64,000 nucleotides of DNA from Snodgrassella sp945267035. GTDB taxonomy: Bacteria > Pseudomonadota > Gammaproteobacteria > Burkholderiales > Neisseriaceae. This document shows, in pieces, positions 54,568 to 63,429 of this stretch (within the stretch, counting starts at the first letter, position 1; the number at the start of each line of letters is the position of its first letter). The stretch spans positions 992,001-1,056,000 of the forward strand of contig NZ_JAFNPF010000001.1 of the NCBI RefSeq assembly GCF_026535915.1. The letters are read 5' to 3'. The translations under genes and the position numbers were made by a program. The notes below the pieces were generated by a model. It ran no database searches. It saw nothing but the letters and a program-made list of their open reading frames with translations, and had not been told where the DNA came from.

Positions 54568-57500
54568 ATGGCTGATGAGAATGAGATCAATAAAGAAGAA
54601 TCTGCTAATTCTTTAACCCGGGATAGCAGCAATCAGGTTGGGGGAAATAAATATTCTTTATTTGATTGGTGGTCGCAAACCAATGCGGTGAATATGCCCG
54701 ACCCAGACAAAGACAAGAAACACAAAGACAGGAAACGCAGGAATCGCAGAAACAGACGGCGCAAAAGCTGGGATGAAAAAAACGCGTTGGAAAAGGCAGC
54801 GAGTACAGTTGCTCGGGAGCTGAGAAAAGCCGCCAAGGGAGTAAAAGATGTCGGTAGGGAAATGGAACAGACAGGGCGGGAGCTGGGTGCGCTTGGTGAG
54901 AAAATCAAAGATAAGGTACAGGATGCGCTGGGAGAAATACTGCCGGGTAAAAATATCGAATTTAAATGGCCGGTAACGCATAAGCCAAAAATCTTTCCAA
55001 CCGAACCGGGTGGGCGGTTGCCGGCATCCATTGAGGAGATACAGAAAAATCGTGGCGATTGTTTTTATCAAGATCGCAACAAGGCAAAACCCTGCCAGAA
55101 AATTTTAAAAATCAGCTTTTTCTTTGATGGCACCAATAATCATGAAAAAGCGGATAAGGTGGTGAGTGGGGCAAAACCGCCGAGTGAAGCTGAATTGAAA
55201 GCAAAACAGGAGCCAGCGCCACAGGCCAAAATGATCACAGCGTTTACCTATCCGCGCACCAGCAATGTGGCGCGGCTGTATCATGCTTGTATGGGTGCAG
55301 GTGGTGCACCAGGTGATAATAATCGTGACCGGGTGATGATCGAAAATGGCTGGTTTCGGCATTATATACAAGGAGTGGGAACGCGGTTTGAAGAAATTGG
55401 CGATTTGAATCCCGGTTTTGCCGGCGAGGCATTTGCCCGTTATGGGCAGGCAAGAATTTGTTGGGCACTGACGCGTTTATGTCATTCATTAGGCATATGC
55501 AAGGTTTATAATGAAAAAAGCCTAGAATTGGCTGAGGCACAACAAATGATCAAAAGCATGGATTCGCCGATTGGGCGGAAAGAGCAGCTGGATCAATTTA
55601 TTGATGCCTTGGTAGAGGCACCAGGTAATCAGCCGCAGCCACAAGCGATTAAGCTATATGTGGTCGGCTTTTCGCGCGGGGCGGCCGAAGGACGGACTTT
55701 TATCAACTGGTTGCTGGATTATCTGCTGGAGCGGCCAGAAAACGCTCAAGCCAAGGAGCAACTGGAACAATTAATGCAGCAGCGCGCCGAACAGCGCGCC
55801 AAGCTGCGGAAGTATTATCGCGACTATCCAAGCAAAGAAATCGAAGCGATAGAACAAGCTAAAAAACAAGAAGAAGAGGCAAATGGCGGCCCAACCCAAA
55901 AAAAGGCAAAAACGGAGGATTCATCCGAGGATGATAGTTCGCAGCAAGATGATCATACCCAGCAAAATGCCAATGCACAGCAAGGTGCCAATGCACAGCA
56001 AGGTGCTGATGCAAAACAGGAAAAAGAAGGAAATGCGGTCAAGCCGGAGTTTATTTATCTTAAGCTCAGAGGTATTCCGATTACGGTAGAGATGGCGGGT
56101 TTATTTGATACTGTTGCCAATGTGGGGATGTCGCCGCTAGTTTCCATGATCAGCGGGCATTTTAGCTGGGCGCATGGCACCATGTCGCTGGAGCGTGCGG
56201 CGGCGGCGCGATTTGTCAAAAGTTGCTATCATTTTGTTGCCGGTCATGAACAGCGGAAAAGTTTTTCGGTGGAAAGTATTTGTATTGATGGTGGCTATCC
56301 GTATGGTGGTGGCAGTGAGTTTCGCGAATATACTTATCCGGGGGTGCATGCGGATATTGGCGGTGGCTATCCGCCTGGGGAACAGTTTAAAAGTAATTTT
56401 GGTATGGGACATGTGGTATCACAGGTGGCATTGCATGATATGTATGCACGCTGCTGGGAGCATGGTATGCCCATGCAGATTTGGGCCAAGCAGCCGGATT
56501 TATTAGAAGAAATGGAGAGAAAGCCAAAGTTTCAGCTTAAAAATTATGAAAAAATGGATAATGACTCTTTAGAAGAATTTGAAACTCAAACTGAGATGGT
56601 TACGCGCTTTAATGCCTGGCGCGATATCTCGGTTACGGATAATTTGGATCAGAATTTGCGTCAGCAAGTGCATCATATTACCGCCTGGCGGATTTTGCGC
56701 TGGGTAAGGAAAGGAGTGAAAGGCTATGCCGACTTTCTGGGTTTGGAAATTTTTAGAGCTACGGGCACAGCGGGCGAGAAAGAGAAATATGAACAGGTAT
56801 CAGCGCGCGAAAAGATTATTCGGCAGGGGCGTAGTCAGGCAAATGAAGAAGCGCGAGCGAAGAATGGTGGTGGCAGTTTGCCGCCTACAGAGCAGCCGGA
56901 TCTGACTAAAGATGATCAACTATGGCAGCAGGCGGGCTTAGGCAATATTCCGCCGGAAAAGCGCGGTGAATTTTTAAAAGGTATGATCAATAAAAATTAT
57001 GATCCGCGCAATGATGGTTGGGATATGCTGGAAAGTGCCAAGGAATTCAACGCTGATTATTTGCATTTTTTCCGGTTTGAATCCTTTTTATCGTTGGGCT
57101 TTTGGTTAAAAGCCTTTGCCGGCAGTGTGTATATGCTAAATAATGAGGATGAAGCCGCCGAATTTAAGGATATTCACGATAAAGGGACGGCATTATATTT
57201 TGGTAAAAAGAAAGACGAGCCAACACCAGCGATACCCTTGCCGCCTAGTCAGGATGATGGCTTTAAAGATGATCCTAGTGTGGAAATACAAACTGCGCAA
57301 AAGGGACAAACTACACCAACAGCGCAAGTGTCCAATGCACCAGTGCCAACTACGCCGCCATTCGCACCGAAATCAACAGAGAGTGATTCATCGTTAAAAG
57401 AGATGATTAAGGACGCCGATCTGGGCAGTTTGATTACCGGGATCGGTATTGATGTACTTAACCACAAAATGGAGCGCATCAAGGCTGCTCAGCAAGCAGC

Positions 57501-59082
57501 AATAGAGGGTAAAAAACTGAAAAAACCAAAACTCAAAGATGCGATTGCGTTGGGGCAGGATATTTGGAAGCGGCTTAAAACGAAAGATACCAGTGAAATA
57601 CAGAAATTGCTGACACGGATTAAAAAAAGCCCGGAAGGATATAAACCTGATTTTCCGGCGGTGACGCAATTGTTTGATGAGCAAATACATGATTCACGCG
57701 CTAAATATATGCATACTTTGCTTGGTGATCGTGAACCATTTACCAGCTATTTTGCCCATCGGTTGATATTTAGTGGTTCGTTTTCCAATAAGCCGCTCAC
57801 GCCGCTGATGTTGCAGAATAATCTTGTTGGACTAGTAGGTATTACTCGTAGTGCCTATATGTCAATACGGTATGGTAATCCAGCGTATATTTTACTCGGT
57901 TTGAATAATCCTGAATTTTTTATTACCGATGCTGATCGCAAGATTTTGGCAGAGCTGACGGATGGTATCGATGCTGTTGTCATTGATCCGGATACCGGCA
58001 AGGTGATAATGAGTGGCAAGAATGTCAAAAATTTAGTTGATTTATACAAAAAAGCGCAGAAAACCATTGAGCAGCTGCAAGAATCACTTAACCAAGCACA
58101 GGAATGGAAGAAAGACGATTTTATCGAGACGATAAAAAACGAAATTGTTCAGAACGGCGATGAAACCATTAAAAATCTGGAACAAATCAGAGAATTATTA
58201 CAACAACAAAAAGAGGAATTGGCCAAGCTTAAAGAAGCGATTTTAGCCCATGCCGCTTCCAAAGCCGAGATGGAAAGTGCGGCAGCAGCAGATGAAGCCA
58301 ATGCTGCTACCGCAGAAGCAGGCGGTGCTGAAACGGCGGCGAATGCGGAGGATGAGCTGGATAGTTTGCTGAAAAAAGTGGATGAAGAAATACAGCAATT
58401 ACAACAAGCTATGCTGCCAGTGAAGCAAAATGGAGCAGCTGCTACGCCTGCGCAGGTGCAAAATTTGTTACGGCAGTTGGATATGGCTCCAGCTGACAAT
58501 GCCCAACAATCTCTGCAGAATTTGGCTGCTACAGAACGGTTACCATTGGCTGGCAATATTGGGCTGGGAGAGAGTGTGCCGATGGATGGGTTGGCGCAAG
58601 GGGGTAAAGCAGTGGCGAATGGCAGTTCTCAGCTTGGGGCGATAGCGAATAATCAAGTGCATTTATTGCCGACACAGCAGCCATTTGCAGATATCAATCC
58701 GCAATCTATGGCTGAGTATTTACAGGCACAAATTAGCCAATATCAGCATCAATTGCATCAGCAAACGGCCAATACGCTGACGATGTTACACAATGGGGTG
58801 GATGACCCACAATCGCTGGCTCAGGCTTTTTATCGCAATGCTCAGGGAGATATTGCGGATCAGGCAGTGAATAATATTAGTAGATCCACTTTGGATACCT
58901 TGGGCTTGTCGCAACTGGAATTGGATGAGTTTCTACCAGAAAATATTGCTAATCGTAGTCAGACGGAAATTGCGCAACTAATTGAACAATTGCGCAGTGG
59001 AGATATTCCGACTGAATTGCGCTCTTTACCCTCACATCGTTTACAACTAATGGCTAAGGTATTGGAATGCTGGATAGGATAG
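54568..59082 (+). CDS. Large Tle1-like (DUF2235) T6SS phospholipase effector
   Basis: A 1,504-residue probable lipase effector. Residues 1-135 are a basic helical N-domain. The DUF2235 hydrolase core runs from about 175 to 630: SFFFDGTNN (Asp187), the nucleophile elbow GFSRGAA with Ser369, MAGLFDTVANVG with Asp514 and VHADIGGGY with His594. These look like the Ser-Asp-His triad of Tle1 lipases, which cleave phospholipids in the target periplasm. Between Ser369 and Asp514 lies an extra ~100-residue Gln/Glu/Lys/Asn-rich stretch with repeats of ANAQQG. After about 630 comes a long tail (LIFSGSFSNKPLTPLM near 1070), a coiled coil around 1160-1225, an Ala/Glu-rich part and a helical end. No PAAR or signal peptide. 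vgrG and DUF4123 follow. Confidence 0.85.
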   Translation: MADENEINKEESANSLTRDSSNQVGGNKYSLFDWWSQTNAVNMPDPDKDKKHKDRKRRNRRNRRRKSWDEKNALEKAASTVARELRKAAKGVKDVGREMEQTGRELGALGEKIKDKVQDALGEILPGKNIEFKWPVTHKPKIFPTEPGGRLPASIEEIQKNRGDCFYQDRNKAKPCQKILKISFFFDGTNNHEKADKVVSGAKPPSEAELKAKQEPAPQAKMITAFTYPRTSNVARLYHACMGAGGAPGDNNRDRVMIENGWFRHYIQGVGTRFEEIGDLNPGFAGEAFARYGQARICWALTRLCHSLGICKVYNEKSLELAEAQQMIKSMDSPIGRKEQLDQFIDALVEAPGNQPQPQAIKLYVVGFSRGAAEGRTFINWLLDYLLERPENAQAKEQLEQLMQQRAEQRAKLRKYYRDYPSKEIEAIEQAKKQEEEANGGPTQKKAKTEDSSEDDSSQQDDHTQQNANAQQGANAQQGADAKQEKEGNAVKPEFIYLKLRGIPITVEMAGLFDTVANVGMSPLVSMISGHFSWAHGTMSLERAAAARFVKSCYHFVAGHEQRKSFSVESICIDGGYPYGGGSEFREYTYPGVHADIGGGYPPGEQFKSNFGMGHVVSQVALHDMYARCWEHGMPMQIWAKQPDLLEEMERKPKFQLKNYEKMDNDSLEEFETQTEMVTRFNAWRDISVTDNLDQNLRQQVHHITAWRILRWVRKGVKGYADFLGLEIFRATGTAGEKEKYEQVSAREKIIRQGRSQANEEARAKNGGGSLPPTEQPDLTKDDQLWQQAGLGNIPPEKRGEFLKGMINKNYDPRNDGWDMLESAKEFNADYLHFFRFESFLSLGFWLKAFAGSVYMLNNEDEAAEFKDIHDKGTALYFGKKKDEPTPAIPLPPSQDDGFKDDPSVEIQTAQKGQTTPTAQVSNAPVPTTPPFAPKSTESDSSLKEMIKDADLGSLITGIGIDVLNHKMERIKAAQQAAIEGKKLKKPKLKDAIALGQDIWKRLKTKDTSEIQKLLTRIKKSPEGYKPDFPAVTQLFDEQIHDSRAKYMHTLLGDREPFTSYFAHRLIFSGSFSNKPLTPLMLQNNLVGLVGITRSAYMSIRYGNPAYILLGLNNPEFFITDADRKILAELTDGIDAVVIDPDTGKVIMSGKNVKNLVDLYKKAQKTIEQLQESLNQAQEWKKDDFIETIKNEIVQNGDETIKNLEQIRELLQQQKEELAKLKEAILAHAASKAEMESAAAADEANAATAEAGGAETAANAEDELDSLLKKVDEEIQQLQQAMLPVKQNGAAATPAQVQNLLRQLDMAPADNAQQSLQNLAATERLPLAGNIGLGESVPMDGLAQGGKAVANGSSQLGAIANNQVHLLPTQQPFADINPQSMAEYLQAQISQYQHQLHQQTANTLTMLHNGVDDPQSLAQAFYRNAQGDIADQAVNNISRSTLDTLGLSQLELDEFLPENIANRSQTEIAQLIEQLRSGDIPTELRSLPSHRLQLMAKVLECWIG

Positions 59083-59569
59083 ATTTTGCTTTGCAGAGAT
59101 CTGTATAGAGTGGGGTAAAAATTAATTTATGCCATATTTATCATGAAAACTGATTCATAGAATGAATATATGTACGAATTTATAGCGAATTTCATCTTAA
59201 AGTTAGATTAATGTTAAATATTTGTGATATTTTGTTATAAAATTAACCAAATTAGTTATATTATTTGGTATTATTTACATATGTATTGATTTATTAAGTT
59301 CGCTGAAGTTCATTATTGTGTACGCGGGCTTGAATCTGGCTATGCGGACAGGGTGTTTAACAACCTTGGATTAATTGGTTTAATTAGCGCAAGTTAATAA
59401 GGCTAATATTATCTGGAGAAACGAATTGAGATCCAGTGGCTTATTTAATCTGATGGTTAGAAATTGGAAAAAAGGGCTAGGCAGATTTAGAGAGTGATTT
59501 TGCTTGGCTAATAATATTATTGCCTGATGGTTATGCAAATCCTAAAGAGTTTGTTAATAAGGGGTAGTT
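59083..59569. other. Intergenic region effector-vgrG
   Basis: About 490 bases with no gene. It probably holds a promoter for the vgrG group. A short G-rich patch near 59310-59370 might be decayed coding sequence, but no frame lasts. Confidence 0.5.
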
Positions 59570-61999
59570 ATGCAGCAGCGCTATTATCTGAAACTAAATC
59601 CCATACTGGCTGATTATGACCAGTTTTCAGTACGCTCATTTAATTTAGAAGAGAAGCTGGATGATTATTATGTTCTCCAGCTTGATGCAACCCATATTGC
59701 TGCCGATTTGCCTTTAGAATATTTCATTAATCAACGGGTCACATTTGAAATGATAGCGGATATTGATTGGAGTGAATCAATACCCATATCGCTTCAGGAA
59801 TTGGATGATTCGGATAATAAACGTTGGCATGGTCTGATTCAGAGTGTGGAACAATTGGCGAGCAGTGCAGATGAAACTTGTTACCGTTTTACTGTGGTAC
59901 CGAGACTGGCATTGCTTGATCGCATCACCACCACACGCCTGTTTCAGCACGAAACAGCTTTAAGTATTGTAGAAAAAATACTGCGTCACCATGGCTTTGG
60001 CAGTGAAGATTTTCGTCTTAACACGGTCCGCACGCTGCCACGCTATGAGCATCGAATGCAATATCGTGAAACTGATTATGCATTTATTAAACGGGTGTTG
60101 GCGCGCGAAGGTTTATGGTTTAGTTTTATTCAGACTAGTGTGAATGAAATTTTTTCGGTTGCGGATGATGTAAGTCAGTATATTCAGCTTAAGCAGCAAT
60201 CTTTACCATTTAAACCTCATGGTGGATTGGAAAGTGGGCAGGAGGATGTGCAAAGCAATCTGGAAGCGCAACTGGCTTATGATATTAACGCGACCGCACT
60301 AGGGAAAAAACAAGATCTTCAGGAACAGTTATGGCAAGGGCTGTCTAGCAAGTTTTCGGTTTCTGAATTTCATGTACGTTATCAATCTCAGTATGAAAGC
60401 GTACGGGTTAAAGATTATAACTACCGCGATGCCAATAATAGTTTGGTCGGCAAATCAGGATTTAATGAGCAAGAACCGGCAACATTTGGTCAACCCTATA
60501 TTTATGGTTTTTTTCATCATAAGGATGCTATTCAAGCACAGGAATATGCCCGAATTTTGCATGAACATTCGTCCTCTCGTCATATTTTAGCGACGGGAAA
60601 AAGCAATGTTCATGGTTTTTCACCTGGCTGTACTTTGGGTTTTAGTTCTGAGGCCAGAATTGGCAATATTCGCCAATGGTTGCTAGTAAGTGTTGTGCAT
60701 TCCGGCGGGCGCGATAAAGATTACATGAATAATTTTAGCGCGATCCCTGCTAACAGTCAGTGGCGGCCAGAACCGATTAAACACCCGATCATTGATGGAA
60801 CTTTACCCGGCACCATCTGTGATGCTGGGCAGGGTCCCTATGCATGGGTGGATGAAATGGGACGCTATATTGTTAAATTCAATCTGGATATGGATAGTTG
60901 GCAGCCTGGGGGAGAAAGTCGGCCGATCCGTTTGGCTAAGCCCTATGCAGGTGGTCAGTATGGTCAGCATTTTCCTTTGCATGTTGGCACAGAGGTGCAA
61001 CTGGCGTTTCAAAATGGAGACCCTGATAGACCCTATATTGTTGGGGTTTTACATAGTAGCACGGCTCCGGATCACATTCCAAATACATGGCGTACGCGAA
61101 ATGTTATTCGAACTTGGGCCAATAATAAAATACGGATGGAAGACTTGAGTGGCCAAGAGCATATTAAGATGGCTACGGAGTATCACAAAACTCAGTTGAA
61201 TTTGGGACATTTGGTTGACAGTGGGCGGGACATGCGCGGTGAAGGGTTTGAACTGCGAACTGATGGTTGGGGAGCTTTACGCTCAGCACGTGCTCTGTAT
61301 CTGACTACGGAGGATCAAATGGCAGCCGGTGGCATGCAATTGGATCGTAACGTAGCGATTAAAGAAATAAACGGCGCCGTAGATCAGGCTGCTCATTTGG
61401 CTGATGTGACTGCAAAGCATACCACTTTAAAACCCAATCTGGATACGCTCACTGATTTAGGTGAACGTTGTGTGGATCTGGAACAACCAGTGATATTGAC
61501 CAGTGCGGTGGCGGGTTTGGCACAAGTTTCGCCTAAATCGATTTTAAATAGTGTGGGTGAAGATATTCACCAGCAAGCAGGAAAGGATATTTTTACCGGA
61601 GCGGGAGAAAGTATAACGCAAACCGCGGTGAAGTCAGTTCAGGTAGTAGCACAAACTGAAGATCTAAATTTGATTGCTGGTAAAAAAGCTGCACGACTGG
61701 CTTCACACGGAGATGTGGTGGAGATTACCGCTGCGAAAAAAATAGCGGTGCAATCAGTGGGTGATGAAATACTGATCAATGCCAAAAGTGGTATTAAACT
61801 GGCCAGTGGAGGAGCCTATATTGAAATCAAGGGAGGCAAAATAAGCCTGTATAGCCCAGGACCAATAGAATATAAAGGCAATCATCAATTTCAGGGTCCT
61901 CAGGGCGGAAATTTCCCTTTACCGCCATTGCCCGCTTCGGTTTGTCTGGAGTGTTTGCGCAAGGCTCGTGCGCAAGGTGTTGGCATCGTGGAAAGATAA
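59570..61999 (+). CDS. vgrG: T6SS spike protein VgrG (TssI)
   Basis: The trimeric spike that punctures target cells and carries effectors. The 809 residues comprise a gp27-like N-terminal half (LFQHETALSIVEKILRHHGF near 135, then YRETDYAFIKRVLAREGLWF near 165), a gp5-like OB region (PGTICDAGQGPYAWVDEMGR, then VQLAFQNGDPDRPYIVGVLH near 470-500) and the long DUF2345-type beta-helix (AAGGMQLDRN to IKLASGGAYIEIKGGKI). The end (PLPPLPASVCLECLRKA) is the usual adaptor-binding tail with no enzyme fused. AAGGGG precedes the ATG. Confidence 0.95.
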   Translation: MQQRYYLKLNPILADYDQFSVRSFNLEEKLDDYYVLQLDATHIAADLPLEYFINQRVTFEMIADIDWSESIPISLQELDDSDNKRWHGLIQSVEQLASSADETCYRFTVVPRLALLDRITTTRLFQHETALSIVEKILRHHGFGSEDFRLNTVRTLPRYEHRMQYRETDYAFIKRVLAREGLWFSFIQTSVNEIFSVADDVSQYIQLKQQSLPFKPHGGLESGQEDVQSNLEAQLAYDINATALGKKQDLQEQLWQGLSSKFSVSEFHVRYQSQYESVRVKDYNYRDANNSLVGKSGFNEQEPATFGQPYIYGFFHHKDAIQAQEYARILHEHSSSRHILATGKSNVHGFSPGCTLGFSSEARIGNIRQWLLVSVVHSGGRDKDYMNNFSAIPANSQWRPEPIKHPIIDGTLPGTICDAGQGPYAWVDEMGRYIVKFNLDMDSWQPGGESRPIRLAKPYAGGQYGQHFPLHVGTEVQLAFQNGDPDRPYIVGVLHSSTAPDHIPNTWRTRNVIRTWANNKIRMEDLSGQEHIKMATEYHKTQLNLGHLVDSGRDMRGEGFELRTDGWGALRSARALYLTTEDQMAAGGMQLDRNVAIKEINGAVDQAAHLADVTAKHTTLKPNLDTLTDLGERCVDLEQPVILTSAVAGLAQVSPKSILNSVGEDIHQQAGKDIFTGAGESITQTAVKSVQVVAQTEDLNLIAGKKAARLASHGDVVEITAAKKIAVQSVGDEILINAKSGIKLASGGAYIEIKGGKISLYSPGPIEYKGNHQFQGPQGGNFPLPPLPASVCLECLRKARAQGVGIVER

Positions 62000-62002
62000 A
62001 AG

Positions 62003-62776
62003 ATGATTAGTTATCGCGATGTGCTGACGCAGTTTGTCCGTTTCAGTCATGAAACCAATGAAAAAATGCTCTTTTTAATAATTGATTTGTGCCAAAGTGA
62101 ATATCCGTTGTTGGCAGCAATCCAAAACTGGCAGCCGGCATTGACTTATACGCTGCTTTTTGAAAAGACCCCTGAGGAATATATTAAGGAAGAAGGACCT
62201 CTTTTACTCGCCATTGATATTAAGAATGCAAATCATCTGGAAATATTGGAAAAAATCTGCGAAGTTAATTTTATGAATAACCGCCTGTTGGCATTTAACA
62301 GTCGCTATCCATATGGGACATTGGAAGTTCATTTACGTCGTGCTATGCAGGTCAGATGGGGAAAAAAGGAAGGAATATTGCGATTTTATACCCCAGATAT
62401 GTTTGATCCAGTGAATATGGTTTTGACTAACGTACAAAAAAACTGGTTGCATCAATATATGCAACGCTGGTTTTATGTAGATGATGCTGGAAATTGGGGT
62501 ATTTATCAGGCGAATTATCCGTCGTATGAGCAAACTGAATTGGATGTAAATGGTTTTGTTTTTACTGAAGAACAGTACGAGACATTATTATTGTGGGCCG
62601 ATGCCTATAACTTTAGGCGTCACTATGGTGTTGCGCTAGATGCTGATGAGTATGGTGGTGAACGAATGTTGATTAACCAGCTGTATGTGCTGGCATCACA
62701 AGCAGATGCTCAATTGATTCTAAGTCAGGAACAACGAATTCAGTTTTTTAAGGACAATTTGCAGAAATTGATATAG
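62003..62776 (+). CDS. DUF4123 T6SS effector adaptor
   Basis: A 257-residue protein of the DUF4123 family, chaperone/adaptors that load a specific effector onto the VgrG tip. Family features: the start MLFLIIDLCQSEYPLLAAIQ, PEEYIKEEGPLLLAI (usual form ...GP.L..L), then HLRRAMQVRWGKKEGILRFY, TPDMFDPVNMVL and a helical C-terminus (LINQLYVLASQADAQLILSQ). It begins 3 bases after the vgrG stop. Since the only intact effector in view is the DUF2235 protein upstream, it is the likely client, but a downstream effector is equally possible. Confidence 0.88.
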   Translation: MISYRDVLTQFVRFSHETNEKMLFLIIDLCQSEYPLLAAIQNWQPALTYTLLFEKTPEEYIKEEGPLLLAIDIKNANHLEILEKICEVNFMNNRLLAFNSRYPYGTLEVHLRRAMQVRWGKKEGILRFYTPDMFDPVNMVLTNVQKNWLHQYMQRWFYVDDAGNWGIYQANYPSYEQTELDVNGFVFTEEQYETLLLWADAYNFRRHYGVALDADEYGGERMLINQLYVLASQADAQLILSQEQRIQFFKDNLQKLI

Positions 62777-62789
62777 GAAAGGCTAAGTG

Positions 62790-63428
62790 ATGATACGGCG
62801 TATTTTGTTTGTATTGTGTTTATGTATAGGCTTGGTGCAGCTGGCTTGGTCTGGTACTTATGATGAAGCAGCTGCTGCCGCGCAAAGTAGACAGTATGGT
62901 AAAGCTAAAACGCTGTTTTTAAAATCTATTGATGAGAATGATGATGCCAGAGCCTATAACAGTCTGGGTACGTTGTATGAGTTGGGATTGGGGGTTAAAC
63001 AGAATTATGTTACTGCGGTCAAGTATTATCAACAGGCAGCTGACAGAGGCAATGTAAAGGCCAATGGTAATTTGGCTGTTTTATATGAACGCGGGCTGGG
63101 GGTGAAGCAGGACTGGGGTAAAGCGATGGGCTATTACTTCATAGGTCTGAATAAAGGTGATGGTAAGTGCATGAATAATCTGGGGGTGATGGTGCTGAAC
63201 GGAGAAATTTTACCTCAGAATATATCGGTTGCTTGGGCCTTATTTGCTGGTGCCGCGAAATATAAGGACAAAGATGCACCACGTAATCTGGCGTTGGTGC
63301 AATCAACCATGACAAAAGCTGAGTTTGCTCAAGGTAAAGTGGTTTATAAAGCAATGTATCAGGCCAACTCGAAAAAGCCACGTATGGATATTATGTTGGA
63401 CTATTTAGGCTGGCATGATAGCAAATAA
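62790..63428 (+). CDS. Secreted Sel1-repeat protein
   Basis: A 212-residue periplasmic protein with a signal peptide (MIRRILFVLCLCIGLVQLAW, cleavage after about residue 21) and three or more Sel1-like repeats: ARAYNSLGTLYELGLGVKQN, KANGNLAVLYERGLGVKQDW and CMNNLGVMVLNGEILPQN. Sel1 proteins serve as immunity factors for some T6SS lipase effectors (the Tle5 group) and as adaptors elsewhere. The ATG at 62790 has AGGAAAGG upstream and is preferred over the adjacent GTG. It follows DUF4123 by 13 bases. Role as a second immunity protein is inference. Confidence 0.8.
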   Translation: MIRRILFVLCLCIGLVQLAWSGTYDEAAAAAQSRQYGKAKTLFLKSIDENDDARAYNSLGTLYELGLGVKQNYVTAVKYYQQAADRGNVKANGNLAVLYERGLGVKQDWGKAMGYYFIGLNKGDGKCMNNLGVMVLNGEILPQNISVAWALFAGAAKYKDKDAPRNLALVQSTMTKAEFAQGKVVYKAMYQANSKKPRMDIMLDYLGWHDSK

Positions 63429-63429
63429 T

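Larger units (their letters stand above)
52883..54968 (+). repeat. Tandem duplication, unit II
   Basis: Second copy of the 2,281-base unit, holding lipoprotein copies 3 and 4, a 24-codon remnant and the 5' end of the intact effector. The two units are similar but not identical, so the duplication is not recent or has been reshuffled since. Confidence 0.88.
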
